NCBI GenBank assembly: GCA_026645575.1 | Contig: JAPKMW010000086.1 | Span: 1 to 51,077, forward strand | Length of the DNA stretch: 51,077 bases | Direction of reading: 5' to 3' | DNA from: Caldilineaceae bacterium | GTDB lineage: Bacteria; Chloroflexota; Anaerolineae; Caldilineales; Caldilineaceae | Shown: positions 50,503 to 51,077 of the stretch, piece after piece | Numbering within the stretch: the first letter of the stretch is position 1 | Layout of the letters: each line of letters opens with the position of its first letter | Notes under the pieces: generated by a model | What the model was told of the DNA's origin: nothing | Database searches by the model: none | Seen by the model: the letters and a program-made list of their open reading frames with translations, nothing else | Program-made: the position numbers and the translations under genes

Positions 50503-51077
50503 TTATCCCCATGTTGATTTGATCCATTCAATTAATTCTTTTTCACGATCGATAATTGTTGATTCATTCCAATCATCTTTATTCATAATCGATTCCATAA
50601 GCCTAGTACGATGTTTGTTGTAAATCATCTTTTTCTCAGGGAATGATTTTATTCCTGATTGTGAATTTATACCGGGAGGGAGAAGAATGAGATTTCCTAG
50701 ACAGTGAATATATCTGTCACGAGGAAGAGCAAGTTTGAGCTTTCCAATCCACCATTTATCAGGGGCAGAGGTTTTGGGATGAATATGTTCAATCGTCGTA
50801 GTTGGTGTTTCAGACCATATTAATCTCCAAATGTCATCATTAACCTTAATACCATCATTTTTAGCGAGATGCTCTTCATACTTATAAAGTAAGTATCTTA
50901 GCTCGTACTCCCAACCATTGTAACAGTCCTGTCCTTCAATAGAACGAAGCCCTTCTTCAATAGAATGATCACTAGCCAATCCCTCTATTTTATCTCTAAT
51001 TATAGTTGACCCCAATGTCAAGACCAGAAAAGGCTGAAAATAAGAACCAAAATCGTCAAAGCGGTCCTTCAGCATTG
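50503..51077 (-). CDS. DUF1524 (GmrSD-type) nuclease, partial at window edge
   Basis: About 190 residues are visible; the gene probably continues beyond the window, and the Met near the edge may be internal. IEHIHPKTS (catalytic His near 97) and CLGNLILLPPGINSQSGIKSF are the DUF1524 HNH-like signature of GmrSD/DUF262 type IV restriction proteins. The usual DUF262 N-terminal half would lie upstream. The stretch is visibly AT-rich compared with the rest, suggesting recent acquisition. It reads leftward toward the ABC-3C operon with about 250 nt between them. Confidence 0.82.
   Translation of the reverse strand, partial: MLKDRFDDFGSYFQPFLVLTLGSTIIRDKIEGLASDHSIEEGLRSIEGQDCYNGWEYELRYLLYKYEEHLAKNDGIKVNDDIWRLIWSETPTTTIEHIHPKTSAPDKWWIGKLKLALPRDRYIHCLGNLILLPPGINSQSGIKSFPEKKMIYNKHRTRLMESIMNKDDWNESTIIDREKELIEWIKSTWG

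Overview
The window looks like a GC-rich chromosomal segment of an uncultured Chloroflexota bacterium (Anaerolineae/Caldilineae type). This is an inference. It rests on a bacterial Elp3-type radical-SAM/acetyltransferase protein (known from Dehalococcoides), Ala/Pro-rich linkers after the lipobox of the substrate-binding proteins, many enolase/Gfo-Idh/TIM-barrel sugar enzymes beside ABC importers, pentapeptide-repeat proteins, and frequent GTG/TTG starts. No rRNA, tRNA, CRISPR array, transposase or integrase was seen. The right end (from about 50.25 kb) is visibly more AT-rich than the rest.

Layout. 0.4-6.4 kb: a leftward five-gene envelope operon (MscS-like channel, small membrane-anchored protein, SPFH/band-7 protein, a pentapeptide-repeat protein fused to a UrtA-like ligand-binding domain, and a pentapeptide-repeat lipoprotein). 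6.6-18.3 kb: a sugar/acid-sugar catabolic region with a GalD-type dehydratase, Gfo/Idh/MocA oxidoreductase, sugar isomerase/epimerase-like protein, ThDP enzyme, SDR, DHDPS-family aldolase, HAD phosphatase and GH29 alpha-L-fucosidase. It is interspersed with an AAC(6')-like acetyltransferase, a P-loop-like protein lacking the usual lysine, and a membrane protein. The gene set could serve fucose/hexonate breakdown to pyruvate and an aldehyde.

18.4-26.0 kb: a leftward four-gene operon, rmuC then TerB-N/TerB-C protein, DUF2791/BrxD-like ATPase and Lhr-like helicase. The last three match the Shango anti-phage system as I recall it; the leading rmuC gene is an unusual partner. 26.4-45.3 kb: a second DHDPS-family gene, an oligopeptide-type ABC importer (two permeases and binding protein, no ATPase), an FGE-fold protein lacking catalytic cysteines, a GNAT protein, a potABCD-type importer with an extra 68-codon gene, a galK-MFS-acetyl esterase run, a methyltransferase, Elp3 and a DUF4440-like protein.

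45.3-51.1 kb: a second defence island. It holds an ABC-three-component (ABC-3C) operon (HNH effector, MC6-like middle component, DUF2326 ATPase) joined by ATGA overlaps. This continues into a broken ORF and an M.PvuII-like DNA methyltransferase, then remnants of a D12-class adenine methyltransferase with a small broken gene between them. A DUF1524 (GmrSD-type) fragment lies at the window edge.

A striking genome-wide habit is visible: at least twelve intergenic perfect or near-perfect palindromes, several with arms built from tandem 7- or 8-nt units (a different unit at most loci). They sit at gene ends, in 5' leaders, and run into coding sequence in a few places.
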